Of a stretch of 64,000 nt of DNA, positions 55,890 through 64,000 are shown in pieces. The position numbers and the translations under genes were made by a program. Below the pieces are notes generated by a model, which saw only the letters and a program-made list of their open reading frames with translations, searched no databases and was not told the origin of the DNA. Origin of the DNA: Kribbella jiaozuonensis (GTDB taxonomy: Bacteria; Actinomycetota; Actinomycetes; Propionibacteriales; Kribbellaceae); NCBI RefSeq assembly GCF_005233875.1, contig NZ_SZPZ01000007.1:513018-577017 (forward strand), written 5' to 3'. The first letter of the stretch is position 1. The number at the start of each line of letters is the position of its first letter.

Positions 55890-56705
55890 TTATTGCGGTC
55901 CGCGCTCGATAGCGGTCAGCAGCATCGTCTCATCGAGAACCGGCGCTTCCCGGCGTATCCACAGGAAGTATTCGACATTTCCTGACGGACCAGGCAGTGG
56001 GCTGGCCGCCACCCCTTTGATTCCCCACCCCAGGTCGTGAGCCTTCGCTGCCACCGAGCGTACGGCGTCCGCCCGCAACTCCGGGTCGCGGACCACGCCG
56101 CCCTTGCCGAGCCGCTCCTTGCCGACCTCGAACTGCGGCTTCACCATCAGCACCAGCTCGCCGTCCGGCTTGACCACGTCGATCAGCGCGGGCAGCACCA
56201 GCGTGAGGCTGATGAAACTCAGATCGCTGACGACCAGATCAACCGGTTCACCACCGATGTCCTCCAGCGTCAGCGTCCGGACATTGGTCCGGTCCATCAC
56301 GGTGACCCGCTCGTCGGTCTGCAAAGCCCACACCAACTGGCCGTAACCCACATCGACGGCGATCACGTGCGCGGCGTCGTTGCGCAGCAGTACGTCGGTG
56401 AACCCGCCCGTCGACGCACCGGCATCGAGAGTCCGGCGGCCTTTGACCTGGACTGCCGGAAACGCCTCCAGCGCGCCGATCAGCTTGTGCGCGCCACGGC
56501 TCGCATAGCCGGGGTCCTCGTGCTCGGAGGTGTCGACGACGATCGGTGCGTCCGAGCCGACCCCGGTCGCGGGCTTGCCGGCCACAGTGCCCGACACCTT
56601 CACCTTGCCGGCCGCGATCAGCTCGCTCGCATGCTCACGCGAGCGCGCCAGGCCACGTCGTACCAGCTCGGCGTCGAGTCGCGAACGCTTGGCTGCCTTG
56701 GCCAC
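55890..56705 (-). CDS. tlyA: TlyA-type rRNA 2'-O-methyltransferase
   Basis: 271 residues. An N-terminal S4 domain (RLDAELVRRGLARSREHASELI) precedes an FtsJ-like methyltransferase domain with TLDAGASTGGFTDVLL and VSDLSFISLTLVLP. Homologues methylate 16S C1409 and 23S C1920 and confer capreomycin sensitivity. GTG 56705 follows GGAGC in the end of the preceding gene. Confidence 0.93.
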   Translation of the reverse strand: MAKAAKRSRLDAELVRRGLARSREHASELIAAGKVKVSGTVAGKPATGVGSDAPIVVDTSEHEDPGYASRGAHKLIGALEAFPAVQVKGRRTLDAGASTGGFTDVLLRNDAAHVIAVDVGYGQLVWALQTDERVTVMDRTNVRTLTLEDIGGEPVDLVVSDLSFISLTLVLPALIDVVKPDGELVLMVKPQFEVGKERLGKGGVVRDPELRADAVRSVAAKAHDLGWGIKGVAASPLPGPSGNVEYFLWIRREAPVLDETMLLTAIERGPQ

Positions 56706-57113
56706 TCAGCTCCGGTCGCCCTGCTCGGCGTCCGCCTCCACCAAGGCACTCTGGAGTCGCTCGTGCAGATCGGCGTACACCTCGCCGTGGTCGCTCACCG
56801 GCCGGTCCCGCAGCTCGTCGAGCCGCGCCATGGTCTCCTCGACCAACGGGTGACCACCTTCGCTCGGATCCTCGGCCGACTCGGCTTCAAAAGAGTGCTC
56901 GTACTCTTCGCCCGGCGGCCGGGCGAACTCCGGCCCGAACTCGACCGCGGCGGGATCGACGTGCTCGGCGGATTCCACGTGCTCGGCCGCGTCCCGGGCG
57001 CCGGGCTCGGTGTCGTAGTCCGGGTGGGCCGGTGTCTCTTCAGCCGGGTCGAAACCGGGCTCGACGTCGGGGTCGACGTCCGGCGGGAACTGCTCGCCAG
57101 GATGCTCGGTCAC
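56706..57113 (-). CDS. Small acidic protein of unknown function
   Basis: 135 residues. The first 80 are rich in Glu, Asp, Pro and His with little predicted order; the last 45 may form an amphipathic helix (LVEETMARLDELRDRP). GTG 57113 lies 1 bp after the preceding stop. The place between a HAD phosphatase cluster and tlyA is conserved in actinobacteria, but the sequence is not one I can name. Confidence 0.65.
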   Translation of the reverse strand: MTEHPGEQFPPDVDPDVEPGFDPAEETPAHPDYDTEPGARDAAEHVESAEHVDPAAVEFGPEFARPPGEEYEHSFEAESAEDPSEGGHPLVEETMARLDELRDRPVSDHGEVYADLHERLQSALVEADAEQGDRS

Positions 57114-57114
57114 G

Positions 57115-57588
57115 TCAGGCCTTCTTCGCCGTCTTCTTGGCAGCCTTCTTCGCCGCGGCCTTCTTCGCGAGCGGCACGGCCTTCTTGGCCGGCACCTTCT
57201 TCGCGGCCTTCTTGGCTGCCGCCTTCTTGGTCAGCACCGGCGCGTCCCCGATCAGCGGGTCGGGAACCGGCCCGGCGGCATGTGCCTCGGCCAGCTCGGT
57301 CTCCAGCGCCTTCACCCGGCGGGTCAGCGCCGCGACCTCCTCGGAACGGACGAACCCGAGCCGCGCGACCGCGCCCTCGACCTCGTTCGCCACGATCGCC
57401 TGCAGCAGCTGACGATTGCTCTTGCTGGTGGCAACGATCTCGTCGGCCAGGTCGCTCACCTTGGTGGTCAGCGCGTCCGCCCCGGTCTGCTGCAGCAACG
57501 CTTTCGCAGCCGCCTGGGCCTTCTGCTTGGTGACCTCGGTCAACCCGCTCGCCAGCTGTACGTAGCCACGTACTGCGTCCATCACCAT
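57115..57588 (-). CDS. Coiled-coil protein with histone-H1-like basic tail
   Basis: 157 residues. Residues 1-95 form helices and a coiled-coil (AIVANEVEGAVARLGFV, then RVKALETELAEAH). The tail consists of Lys/Ala repeats (KKAAAKKAAKK, AKKAVPLAKK, AKKAAKKTAKKA), like histone H1 and HupS tails. DNA or RNA binding is likely. ATG 57588 follows GAGGAGG; an ATG at 57582 is possible. Confidence 0.75.
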   Translation of the reverse strand: MVMDAVRGYVQLASGLTEVTKQKAQAAAKALLQQTGADALTTKVSDLADEIVATSKSNRQLLQAIVANEVEGAVARLGFVRSEEVAALTRRVKALETELAEAHAAGPVPDPLIGDAPVLTKKAAAKKAAKKVPAKKAVPLAKKAAAKKAAKKTAKKA

Positions 57589-57654
57589 GACTGCCTCCTC
57601 GCATCGTTCCCAGCAACGGTATCGCCTCGGCCATGGGATACCAGCCAGCAGCAC

Positions 57655-58761
57655 CTACTTGTCGAGGCCGACGCGGTGCAGCGCGGCGTCGATCGCGATC
57701 GAATCGGGTGTCGGAGCAGGCTTCGGGCGGGGACGACGGGTCCGGCCGGCGGCCTTCGCGGTCTTGGCCTGCTCGGTCGGCGCGTCGACGGCGGTCCAGA
57801 CCGCGGAGAGGATCGCGCGCAGACCGTCGTACGGCTTGCCCTCGCCCTTGACCGCGACCGCATTGTTGACGATCTCGGCCGTCCAGCCTGCACAGGAGTG
57901 CTTGCCGCCGTCGACGGTCACGCCGGGCTGCTTCTCGGCCAGTGCGCTGAGCCCCGCGGCGACGTACGTCGGGCGCTGGTTCTTCGGCGCCCGCGCCAGG
58001 TCGTACGGGTCGTTGACGCCGGTCGCGACCCAGAGGCTCGCGATGCCTACCGCGTTCGCGCCCTGGATGTCGGAGTCCAGCCGGTCCCCGATCATCAACG
58101 GCTGCTTGGCTTTCAGCCGTTCGATGCTCGTCTCCAGCAGCGGCGGCTCGGGCTTGCCGGCGACGACCGGATCGACGTCGACCGCGGCCCGGACCGCCTG
58201 CACGAGCGTCCCGTTACCGGGCGCCTTGCCTGCCGCGGTCGGGATCGTCAGGTCCAGGTTGGTCGCGAACCACTTCGCGCCCTCGTTGATCGCGTGCGCG
58301 CCGTCGGCGAGCATCACCCAGTTCACGTCCGGGTGGAAACCTTGTACGACGGCGACCGGGTTCGCGTCGCTGCTGCGGACCGGCGTCAGGCCGTACTCCT
58401 CGAGCGCGACGATCAGCCCCTCGCCGCCGACCACGAGGACCGGCGAGCCCTTCGGGTACTCGCTCGCGATCAGCTTCGCGGCCGCCTGCGCGGAGGTCAC
58501 CACGTCGTCGGCGATCACATCCAGCCCGAACGATGCGAGGTGCTCGGCAACGACCCGCGCCGGCCGGCTCGCGTTGTTCGTGATGTACCCGATCCGCATG
58601 CCTTCCTTGGCAGCTTTCCGCAGGTTCTCCGGGGCGTCCGGGACCGGGTCGGGGCCGACGTACACGACTCCGTCGAGGTCGAGCAGCGCGACGTCGTACC
58701 GGCTCGCGAGCGGTACATCACACGCCGACAGCGGAACAGGCGCTTCACGTTCCGTGTTCAT
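57655..58761 (-). CDS. HAD superfamily IIA (NagD-like) phosphatase
   Basis: 368 residues. Motif I is LLDLDGVVYVG, motif II YITNNASRP, motif III GKPEPP and motif IV MIGDRLDSDIQGANAVG, the NagD/glycerol-3-phosphatase order; Rv1692 is the positional counterpart. A C-terminal extension of about 100 residues ends in DSIAIDAALHRVG. It should dephosphorylate a small phosphate such as glycerol-3-phosphate. It is the first gene of the long minus-strand operon. Confidence 0.9.
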   Translation of the reverse strand: MNTEREAPVPLSACDVPLASRYDVALLDLDGVVYVGPDPVPDAPENLRKAAKEGMRIGYITNNASRPARVVAEHLASFGLDVIADDVVTSAQAAAKLIASEYPKGSPVLVVGGEGLIVALEEYGLTPVRSSDANPVAVVQGFHPDVNWVMLADGAHAINEGAKWFATNLDLTIPTAAGKAPGNGTLVQAVRAAVDVDPVVAGKPEPPLLETSIERLKAKQPLMIGDRLDSDIQGANAVGIASLWVATGVNDPYDLARAPKNQRPTYVAAGLSALAEKQPGVTVDGGKHSCAGWTAEIVNNAVAVKGEGKPYDGLRAILSAVWTAVDAPTEQAKTAKAAGRTRRPRPKPAPTPDSIAIDAALHRVGLDK

Positions 58762-58806
58762 GCTGGAAACCGTACGATGCCGCGCATGCCGGATTCGAGG
58801 AGGAGC

Positions 58807-59940
58807 GTGCTGAGACTCGATCCACTGCGTGCCTGGCGGTTCGTCGCCGGCAAGGTGAGCGCGCTCGGCGCGGTCACGTCACCGCCGTACGACGTGCTGG
58901 AACCCGCCATCGTCCGGCGGCTGACTGACTCTGATCTGCACAACATGGTGAGGCTCATCCTTCCACGCGATCCGGAGCTCGGCCCCGGCCGGTACGACGA
59001 GCCCGCGCAACGGCTCGCCCGCTGGCAGCGGGACGGTGTGGTGGTGCAGGACGGACGGCCCGCGCTGTACGTGTACGAGCAGCGGCTGGGGAACGCCATG
59101 CTGTGCGGATTGGTCGGCTCGTTGCGGCTGGATCCGGCGCGGACGGTGGTGCTGCCGCACGAGGAAGTCATGCCGCACTGGGTCGACGACCGGCTCCGGC
59201 TGATGGAGGCGACGGACGCGGATCTGGAGCCGATCCTGCTCGCGTACGCCGGCGGCAGCGTGGCCAGCGATGCTGTGGACGCGGCGCGCTCCGGGGAGCC
59301 GTGGGTGGAGGCTGAGACATACAACGGCGCCGAGCATCGCATCTGGCGGATCGACGACCCAGAGACCCTCGAGGCGATCGCAGCGGAGTTGGCCAAGCAC
59401 GAGGCCGTCATCGCGGACGGGCACCACCGGTACGCAGCGTACCTGGAGCGGCAGCTCCGGGAGCCTTACAGGGCGGGCGCAGAGGTCGGTCTGGCGATGC
59501 TGGTCGACTACATCCGCCATCCGCTCACGCTGGACCCGATCCATCGCGTCGTACCGGGTCTGGATCTGGAGACTGTGCGGACGCACACGCCGACCGGCTG
59601 GCAGATGCAGCCTGGTCGGGTGGAAGGCGATCCGGACCGCATCTCGATCACGGACGGCACCAGTTGGCTGACGCTCCACTCCGATGTGGATACGCCAACG
59701 GTCGCACTGCTGCATGAGGTGCTGCTGCCGGCCTGGGGAGTCGTGGAGGAGGACATCAGCTTCCACCACACGCTCTCGGACGCACTGGCGTTGGCTGGGC
59801 CTCAGCAGGCGGCTGTAGAGCTCGCAGCACCCCGGATGGACCAGGTACTGCGTTCTGCGGCCCAGGGCGTCGTACTGCCGCAGAAGGCCACGTCGTTCGG
59901 GCCGAAGCCGCGGGTGGGGCTGCTGTTCCGGATGCTGTGA
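58807..59940 (+). CDS. DUF1015 family protein
   Basis: 377 residues. GTG 58807 begins VLRLDPLRAWRF as in DUF1015 proteins and has GAGGAGG upstream at short spacing; ATG 58786 is an alternative. VTSPPYDVL, ADGHHRYAAYLERQL and the closing KPRVGLLFRML are family landmarks. Function unknown. Divergent from the NagD-like gene, convergent on the CHAD gene. Confidence 0.85.
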   Translation: MLRLDPLRAWRFVAGKVSALGAVTSPPYDVLEPAIVRRLTDSDLHNMVRLILPRDPELGPGRYDEPAQRLARWQRDGVVVQDGRPALYVYEQRLGNAMLCGLVGSLRLDPARTVVLPHEEVMPHWVDDRLRLMEATDADLEPILLAYAGGSVASDAVDAARSGEPWVEAETYNGAEHRIWRIDDPETLEAIAAELAKHEAVIADGHHRYAAYLERQLREPYRAGAEVGLAMLVDYIRHPLTLDPIHRVVPGLDLETVRTHTPTGWQMQPGRVEGDPDRISITDGTSWLTLHSDVDTPTVALLHEVLLPAWGVVEEDISFHHTLSDALALAGPQQAAVELAAPRMDQVLRSAAQGVVLPQKATSFGPKPRVGLLFRML

Positions 59941-59944
59941 GGTT

Positions 59945-60808
59945 TCAGGGCCGGTGGTAGAGGCTGAGGAACTGCTCCCGGAGGGGTTTGCGGGCGGCGC
60001 GGTGGCGTTCGGTGAGCCGTCCGAGGGTGAAGGACAGCTCCGGGTCGTCCTGAGCGGCCGCGTCGGCAGCCATGCTGGTCAGGGCGTCCGCTGCGGCGCA
60101 GTGGTCCTGGTGCTGGCCCAGCAGCTCCTGGTACGTCGCTGCTTGGGCGGCGGTGGCTTTTGCTTCCTCACCGAGTACAGCGGCGCTGGTGTCGGCGGCG
60201 TACCGCACGCGCTTCGCCAGCAGGCGGACCTCGTGCCAGTGGTCGTCGGCGCTCCAGGGCTTCAGCTTGTGGGCTTCCTGGGTGAACTTCGCGGTGGCCG
60301 ACTCGAGGAGCTCGGGTAGGACCTCGCCGCATGGCCTGTCTGCCTTGGGATTCAGGTCCGGGCCCGCTGCGATCGACTCAATCGTGGTGAGCAGGTCCTT
60401 GGTGGTCTCGCCCAGCACGACCTCGGCGGAGCGCGCGGCGGCACGGTCGAGTCCGAGGGTGAGTGCGGTGAGGATCGTGTCGACGTGTTCCTCGTTGTCC
60501 TCGCTGGTGGTGTTCTCGCGGACGAGGGCCGCGATCACTTCCAGATCGCGCGCCTCACCACACGCCTGGGCCAGCGCGGCCAGGTCGGCCCGGAGCTCGG
60601 GCGCCCAGTCGCCGGCCAGGAGTTTGCGGAACAGCTTGAGGTCGCTGCGCAACCGCCGGCAGGAGACGCGCACCTGATGGATGGCGTCGTCCTCCCCCGC
60701 CGACACCATCCCGACCGACTTCTCGAGCCGGCGCGCTCCCTTCGCGAGAGCCACGCCGACAAGCACGCCGACCGGGCTCTCAGCCACTACCAAGTCCCGG
60801 TCAGCCAC
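59945..60808 (-). CDS. CHAD domain protein
   Basis: 287 residues. The helical CHAD domain has conserved His and basic residues (AIHQVRVSCRRLRSDLKLFRKLL, GEARDLEVIAALV, WHEVRLLAKRVRYAADTS). CHAD domains bind polyphosphate and can mark granules. No CYTH triphosphatase domain is fused here. ATG at 60808. It begins 4 bp downstream of the RGG-TPR gene, so they probably share an mRNA. Confidence 0.9.
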   Translation of the reverse strand: MADRDLVVAESPVGVLVGVALAKGARRLEKSVGMVSAGEDDAIHQVRVSCRRLRSDLKLFRKLLAGDWAPELRADLAALAQACGEARDLEVIAALVRENTTSEDNEEHVDTILTALTLGLDRAAARSAEVVLGETTKDLLTTIESIAAGPDLNPKADRPCGEVLPELLESATAKFTQEAHKLKPWSADDHWHEVRLLAKRVRYAADTSAAVLGEEAKATAAQAATYQELLGQHQDHCAAADALTSMAADAAAQDDPELSFTLGRLTERHRAARKPLREQFLSLYHRP

Positions 60809-60812
60809 GTCT

Positions 60813-63413
60813 CTACTCCTCAGCGCCCTTGGGCTCGCCGCCGGCCGAGTCCTTCACGTCCTCAGCCACGTCGTCGAACTCGTCGACCCCGTCCTCATCC
60901 AGCTCGTCGCTCGCTTCAGCGGCGGCATCCTCAGCCTCGTCAGCCGCATCCTCAGCTTCATCAGCCTCGTCCACAACCTCATCGGCTTCGTCTTCGGACT
61001 CGTCTTCAGCGTCGTCTTCCGCGTCGTCTTCTGCGGCGTCTTCAGGTTCGTCGAGGTCGGCTTCGTCCGCCAGGTCCTCGTCTTCCTCGACCTCGTCCTC
61101 TTCTTCGAAGTACTCGTCGTCGAGAACGGTGTCGTCTTCGTCGAGGTCGGTGAACTCGAGCCCTTCCAGCTCAGCAGCACGCTCGGCGGCTCCGGTCAGA
61201 CCGTCACCGTCGACGCCGGCCGCGCGGTGGAACCAGACGAGCGCCTCGTCCGTACGACCGGCCTCCGCCAGCGCATCGGCGTACGCGTACCGCAGTCGCG
61301 GCAGCCACTCGGCCCGCGTCCGCTTGGTCAGCTCCGGCACCTCGAGCGTCTGGATCGCCGCCGCGGTCTGTCCCATGTCACGCCGCGCACCGGCCGCCAC
61401 GATCAGCAGCTCCATCTGCGTCGGCTCCGACAGGTCGTGAACGTGCTTGTCCTTGGTCAGCGCCAGCGCCTTGTCCGGCCGGCCGAGCGCCCGCTCGCAG
61501 TCAGCCATCATCGCGATGACCTCGTGGTTACCGGTCATCCGCCGTACGGCCCGGAATTCGGTCAGCGCCTCGTCGTAGTGCTCAGCCAGGTACGCCGTGA
61601 TCGCCACAGCCTCGCGGACTCCACCAAGTCGCGACGCCAGCCGCCGCGCAACCCGCGCATGCTGGTACGCCAGCTCCGGGTCGTCGTCGAGGAACCGCCC
61701 CGACGCCACCAGGTGCTGCGCCACCAGATCCGCCAAGGTCCGCGGCAACGACCGGAGCTCAGCCTTCACACCACGATCAAGCTCGCCGCCCGTGATCCCT
61801 TCCGGAATCTTCGGGTCATCCCGCCGAGGACCGGCCTTCTCCTCGCGATCCTCCCGCCGAGGCCCGCCACGGCGCTCATCGCGCCCGGCCGGCCCGCGCC
61901 GATCGTCCCTACCACGTCCCCGAGAATCCCCGACAGGCCCACGCCCCCGCGAATCCCCACCACGCTCATCCCGCCGGAACCCACCGCGAGCATCACCACC
62001 GCGATCATCCCGGCTGTACCCACCACGCGAGTCACCAGCCCGCTCATCGCGGTTGTACCCACCACGCGAGTCACCGGCCCGCTCATCACGCCGAGCCCCA
62101 CCCGCCCGACCACCACGGTCGCCGCCAGAGCGGTCATCCCGGTTGTAGCCAGAGCGTGCATCGCCCGACCGCTCATCCCGCCGGTATCCACTGCGCGCAT
62201 CACCACGGTTGTCGCCCGCCCGGTCATCCCGCCGGAAGCCACCACGCGAGTCGCCACCTCGGTCGTCACGGTTATACCCACCACGCGAGTCGCCACCACG
62301 GTCGTCGCGGCTGTACCCGCCGCGGTCGTCGCCGGAGCGCTCGTCTCGCCGAGCACCGCCCGGACGGTCGTCCCGCCGGAAAGCCCCACGCTCTCCACGC
62401 GCCGGCCCGCCACCACGTGCCGCACCGGGACCCCGCCCACGCGAGTCTCCGCCACGCTCGTCACGCCGGAACCCACCACGCGAGTCACCGGACTGCTCAT
62501 CACGCCGATACCCACCGCGATCGCCACCCGACCGGTCATCACGGTTGTATCCACCGCGCTGATCACCCGACCGCGCATCCCCGCGATACCCACCGCGCTC
62601 ACCACCGGACCGCTCATCACGCCGGTATCCACCACGGTCATCACCAGAACGCTCATCGCGCCGGTATCCACCGCGGTCGCCGCCGGAGCGGTCATCACGC
62701 CTGTATCCGCCGGCTCCGCCACGGTCATCCCGCGAACCACCACGGCCACCGCGGTCATCCCGCGAGTACGAACTACGCCCGTCACCACCGCGATCATCGC
62801 GCCGCGGCCCACCACGGTCATCACGCGCGTTTCCACCACGGCCACCGGACCGGTCATCACGCCGATCGTCGCCACGGTCATCGCGCCGGAACCCACCAGA
62901 CCTGTCCCCACGCCCAGCCCCGCGACCACCCTCGCCGCTCAGCTGGCCACGGAACGGATCCCGCTGACCCTTGTCATCCCCACGGGACCCGACATACCCA
63001 CGCCTGTTCTCCGTAGAGCCCTCATCTCGGTACGACGAACTGCCTCCCGAACGAGGCCCACCGGACCGTCCGCCCGAACCACCCGAACGCCCACCGGCAA
63101 AACCACCCGGACGACTCGGCGCGCCACCAGAACGACCGCCGGAACCGCCGCGACCGCCTCCGGAACCCGCACGCCCGCCACCGCCACCCGAGCTCGAGCG
63201 ACCCGCGCCGGAGCCCGTGCCACCGCTGTAGCTGGAACGCCCGGCACCAGAACCAGACCGACCACCGCCAGAACCCGACCGGCCGGCCCCAGAACTCGAG
63301 CGACCGCCGGACTCAGGACGTCCACCTCCACTGCGGCCGGAACGGCCGGCGCCTCCGGAGGAACCGCGGCGGTCCCCTGAACCGGAGCGAGGATTGCGAG
63401 GTGGCGTAGCCAC
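60813..63413 (-). CDS. RGG-like repeat protein with TPR-like core and acidic tail
   Basis: 866 residues in three parts. About 1-530 is Gly, Arg, Asp, Ser and Tyr rich: a Gly/Ser/Arg lead, then repeats of about 13 residues such as GGYRRDERSGDDRG and GGFRRDDRGGD. About 531-755 is helical, with TPR-like units (LAYQHARVARRLASRLGG, EHYDEALTEFRAVRRM). About 755-866 is Glu/Asp rich. RGG/RG tracts bind RNA and drive condensates in eukaryotes; an RNA-binding role here is inference. GTG 63413 follows AGGAG. Adjacent genes are the CHAD gene and the rRNA operon end. Confidence 0.8.
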   Translation of the reverse strand: MATPPRNPRSGSGDRRGSSGGAGRSGRSGGGRPESGGRSSSGAGRSGSGGGRSGSGAGRSSYSGGTGSGAGRSSSGGGGGRAGSGGGRGGSGGRSGGAPSRPGGFAGGRSGGSGGRSGGPRSGGSSSYRDEGSTENRRGYVGSRGDDKGQRDPFRGQLSGEGGRGAGRGDRSGGFRRDDRGDDRRDDRSGGRGGNARDDRGGPRRDDRGGDGRSSYSRDDRGGRGGSRDDRGGAGGYRRDDRSGGDRGGYRRDERSGDDRGGYRRDERSGGERGGYRGDARSGDQRGGYNRDDRSGGDRGGYRRDEQSGDSRGGFRRDERGGDSRGRGPGAARGGGPARGERGAFRRDDRPGGARRDERSGDDRGGYSRDDRGGDSRGGYNRDDRGGDSRGGFRRDDRAGDNRGDARSGYRRDERSGDARSGYNRDDRSGGDRGGRAGGARRDERAGDSRGGYNRDERAGDSRGGYSRDDRGGDARGGFRRDERGGDSRGRGPVGDSRGRGRDDRRGPAGRDERRGGPRREDREEKAGPRRDDPKIPEGITGGELDRGVKAELRSLPRTLADLVAQHLVASGRFLDDDPELAYQHARVARRLASRLGGVREAVAITAYLAEHYDEALTEFRAVRRMTGNHEVIAMMADCERALGRPDKALALTKDKHVHDLSEPTQMELLIVAAGARRDMGQTAAAIQTLEVPELTKRTRAEWLPRLRYAYADALAEAGRTDEALVWFHRAAGVDGDGLTGAAERAAELEGLEFTDLDEDDTVLDDEYFEEEDEVEEDEDLADEADLDEPEDAAEDDAEDDAEDESEDEADEVVDEADEAEDAADEAEDAAAEASDELDEDGVDEFDDVAEDVKDSAGGEPKGAEE
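61880..62920 (-). repeat. Tandem imperfect repeats encoding the RGG-like tract
   Basis: Within the gene above, a unit of about 36-42 bp encoding variants of (S/G)GYRRDERSGDDRG recurs about two dozen times with imperfect spacing. The repeat is in frame and the copies differ mostly in synonymous or Asp/Glu and Tyr/Phe changes, showing selection at the protein level. Confidence 0.75.
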
Positions 63414-63555
63414 GGTGGACTCCTAACGAAGCTGAAGAGCAGTAATCGGACAAACGTTACCGCGTCCGCAGCGGGGGTGAGGCCCTGGCCGCCAGTCAGA
63501 CACCCGACGGCAGCACAAGGCAGGACAACAACCAGCAAAACTGGCTATACATATG
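63414..63555. other. Intergenic region upstream of the RGG protein and downstream of the rRNA operon
   Basis: About 140 bp, with no gene seen. It should hold the promoter of the minus-strand RGG gene. I found no recognisable motif. Confidence 0.5.
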
Positions 63556-63587
63556 TTAAGGGCCACCCCGGTTGGGGTGGCCCTTAA
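63556..63587 (-). terminator. rRNA operon terminator
   Basis: TTAAGGGCCACCCC (63556-63569) pairs perfectly with GGGGTGGCCCTTAA (63574-63587) around a GGTT loop, just downstream of 5S rRNA in the direction of transcription. Confidence 0.9.
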
Positions 63588-63597
63588 CAGTGTGAAT

Positions 63598-63716
63598 GTC
63601 CGGCGGCGTCCTACTCTCCCACGACCTCCCGGTCGCAGTACCATCGGCGCTGGCGGGCTTAACTTCCAGGTTCGGAATGGAGACTGGGTGTTTCCCCGAC
63701 GCTATGGCCACCGAAA
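63598..63716 (-). rRNA. rrf: 5S ribosomal RNA
   Basis: Reading the minus strand gives the CGGTGGCCATAGCG opening, the CCGAACCTGGAAGTTAAGCC loop and the GGACGCCGCCGG end, whose termini pair (CGGTGGC with GCCGCCG). Length about 118 nt. The exact ends are estimated to within a few bases. Confidence 0.93.
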
Positions 63717-63895
63717 CAATATGAGAACACTATCAACCAACACAGAACCACAAACCCCCTCAGGGATCTGGTTGCTGGGGTGACCGTATTCCGGGAACCG
63801 TACAGTGAACGCGAACATCGTTACTTGCAGCGCAGTACTTGTCGAAGTCTGTACAACACTCCCGTGTCGTGCACGTCCAGTGTTGTGTGTGTGAC

Positions 63896-64000
63896 AAGCC
63901 CTCGGCCTATTAGTACCAGTCAGCTCCACACCTTGCGGCGCTTCCACTTCTGGCCTATCAACCCAGTGGTCTACTGGGGGCCTTACCCGGTTAACCCGGT
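63896..64000 (-). rRNA. rrl: 23S ribosomal RNA, 3' end only
   Basis: The minus strand ends in GGTTGATAGGCCAGAAGTGG and GAGCTGACTGGTACTAATAG, then GCCGAGGGCTTG, the conserved 3' end of 23S rRNA. The rest lies to the right of the window. The 3' end is estimated near 63896. The 23S-5S spacer (63717-63895) contains an 8-bp stem (ACAACACT/AGTGTTGT at 63853-63886) and no tRNA. Confidence 0.93.

Noticed and set aside
61880..62920. Regular direct repeats suggestive of a CRISPR array
   Set aside because: The units are in frame with the gene, vary in codon-compatible ways and have no constant spacer and repeat pattern, nor are any cas genes near.
60681..63380. A long plus-strand frame of about 899 codons opposite the RGG gene
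   Set aside because: It runs opposite the RGG-repeat protein, which has a ribosome-binding site and a TPR core. The antisense frame is repeat-derived Thr/Pro/Ile sequence without a family signature.
63717..63895. A tRNA in the 23S-5S spacer
   Set aside because: No cloverleaf or GGTTCGAATCC-type arm is visible; the spacer has only short stems.

Overview
The window is high-GC actinobacterial chromosome, packed with genes and rich in GTG starts, 4-base start/stop overlaps (ATGA, GTGA) and long same-strand operons. The gene families and order (pafB-pafC-tatA-tatC...helY; xerD...parA-scpA-scpB-rluB; HAD-tlyA-nadK-recN-steA-steB-...-pyrG-nudix) match the Actinomycetota core. The accessory content (GH46 chitosanase, GH92 mannosidase, DUF1906 protein, CUT2 sugar importer) suggests a soil Propionibacteriales genome, probably Kribbella-like. 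That placement rests on recall of gene order, not on a search.

Layout. 1-3.3 kb: the 3' part of a secreted DUF1906/SH3-like protein, a cupin/MarR pair sharing a perfect 34-bp palindrome, and a Tat-exported serine hydrolase. 3.4-14.2 kb (minus strand): the paf/tat/helY neighbourhood (pafB, pafC, tatA, tatC, diacylglycerol kinase, helY), interrupted by a GH46 chitosanase and by an alpha/beta-hydrolase/MarR pair. 14.3-19.7 kb: DUF3866 protein, small membrane protein, tandem-FKBP lipoprotein, Eis-like acetyltransferase and the Pup ligase pafA. 19.9-25.2 kb: three tandem paralogous secreted proteins of a family I cannot name, then a NarL-type response regulator, a CHASE3/HAMP histidine kinase and a receiver-only regulator. 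25.2-30.5 kb: CUT2 sugar ABC importer, APC permease, small ABM-like protein. 30.5-38.8 kb (minus): ald-xerD-ltrA, then parA-RHH-scpA-scpB-rluB, the chromosome segregation operon. 39.1-45.2 kb: F420-type oxidoreductase, DUF985 cupin, HIT-like protein, cyclophilin, GH92 mannosidase. 45.2-58.8 kb (minus): one long run from a NagD-type phosphatase through tlyA, nadK, recN, steA, steB, a degenerate MraY-like protein, murJ, a GT4 glycosyltransferase, pyrG and a Nudix hydrolase. 58.8-63.4 kb: DUF1015 protein, CHAD protein, and an 866-residue protein with an RGG-like repeat region, a TPR-like core and an acidic tail. The right edge holds the end of an rRNA operon on the minus strand: terminator, 5S, and the 3' end of 23S.

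How the genes work together. PafA attaches Pup to proteins, and PafB/PafC are WYL regulators of the mycobacterial DNA-damage response; recN and xerD add repair and dimer resolution. ParA, ScpA, ScpB and the RHH protein form a segregation module. SteA/SteB, MurJ, the MraY-like protein and the GT4 enzyme form a cell-envelope cluster. No mobile element, CRISPR array or tRNA gene was recognised. The largest gene-free interval is about 310 bp, between ald and the oxidoreductase.

The items most likely to be new are the triplicated secreted family beside a two-component system, the RGG-TPR-acidic protein, the ScpB with very long acidic tails, the degenerate MraY-like protein in a ste-murJ operon, and several strong palindromic operators.
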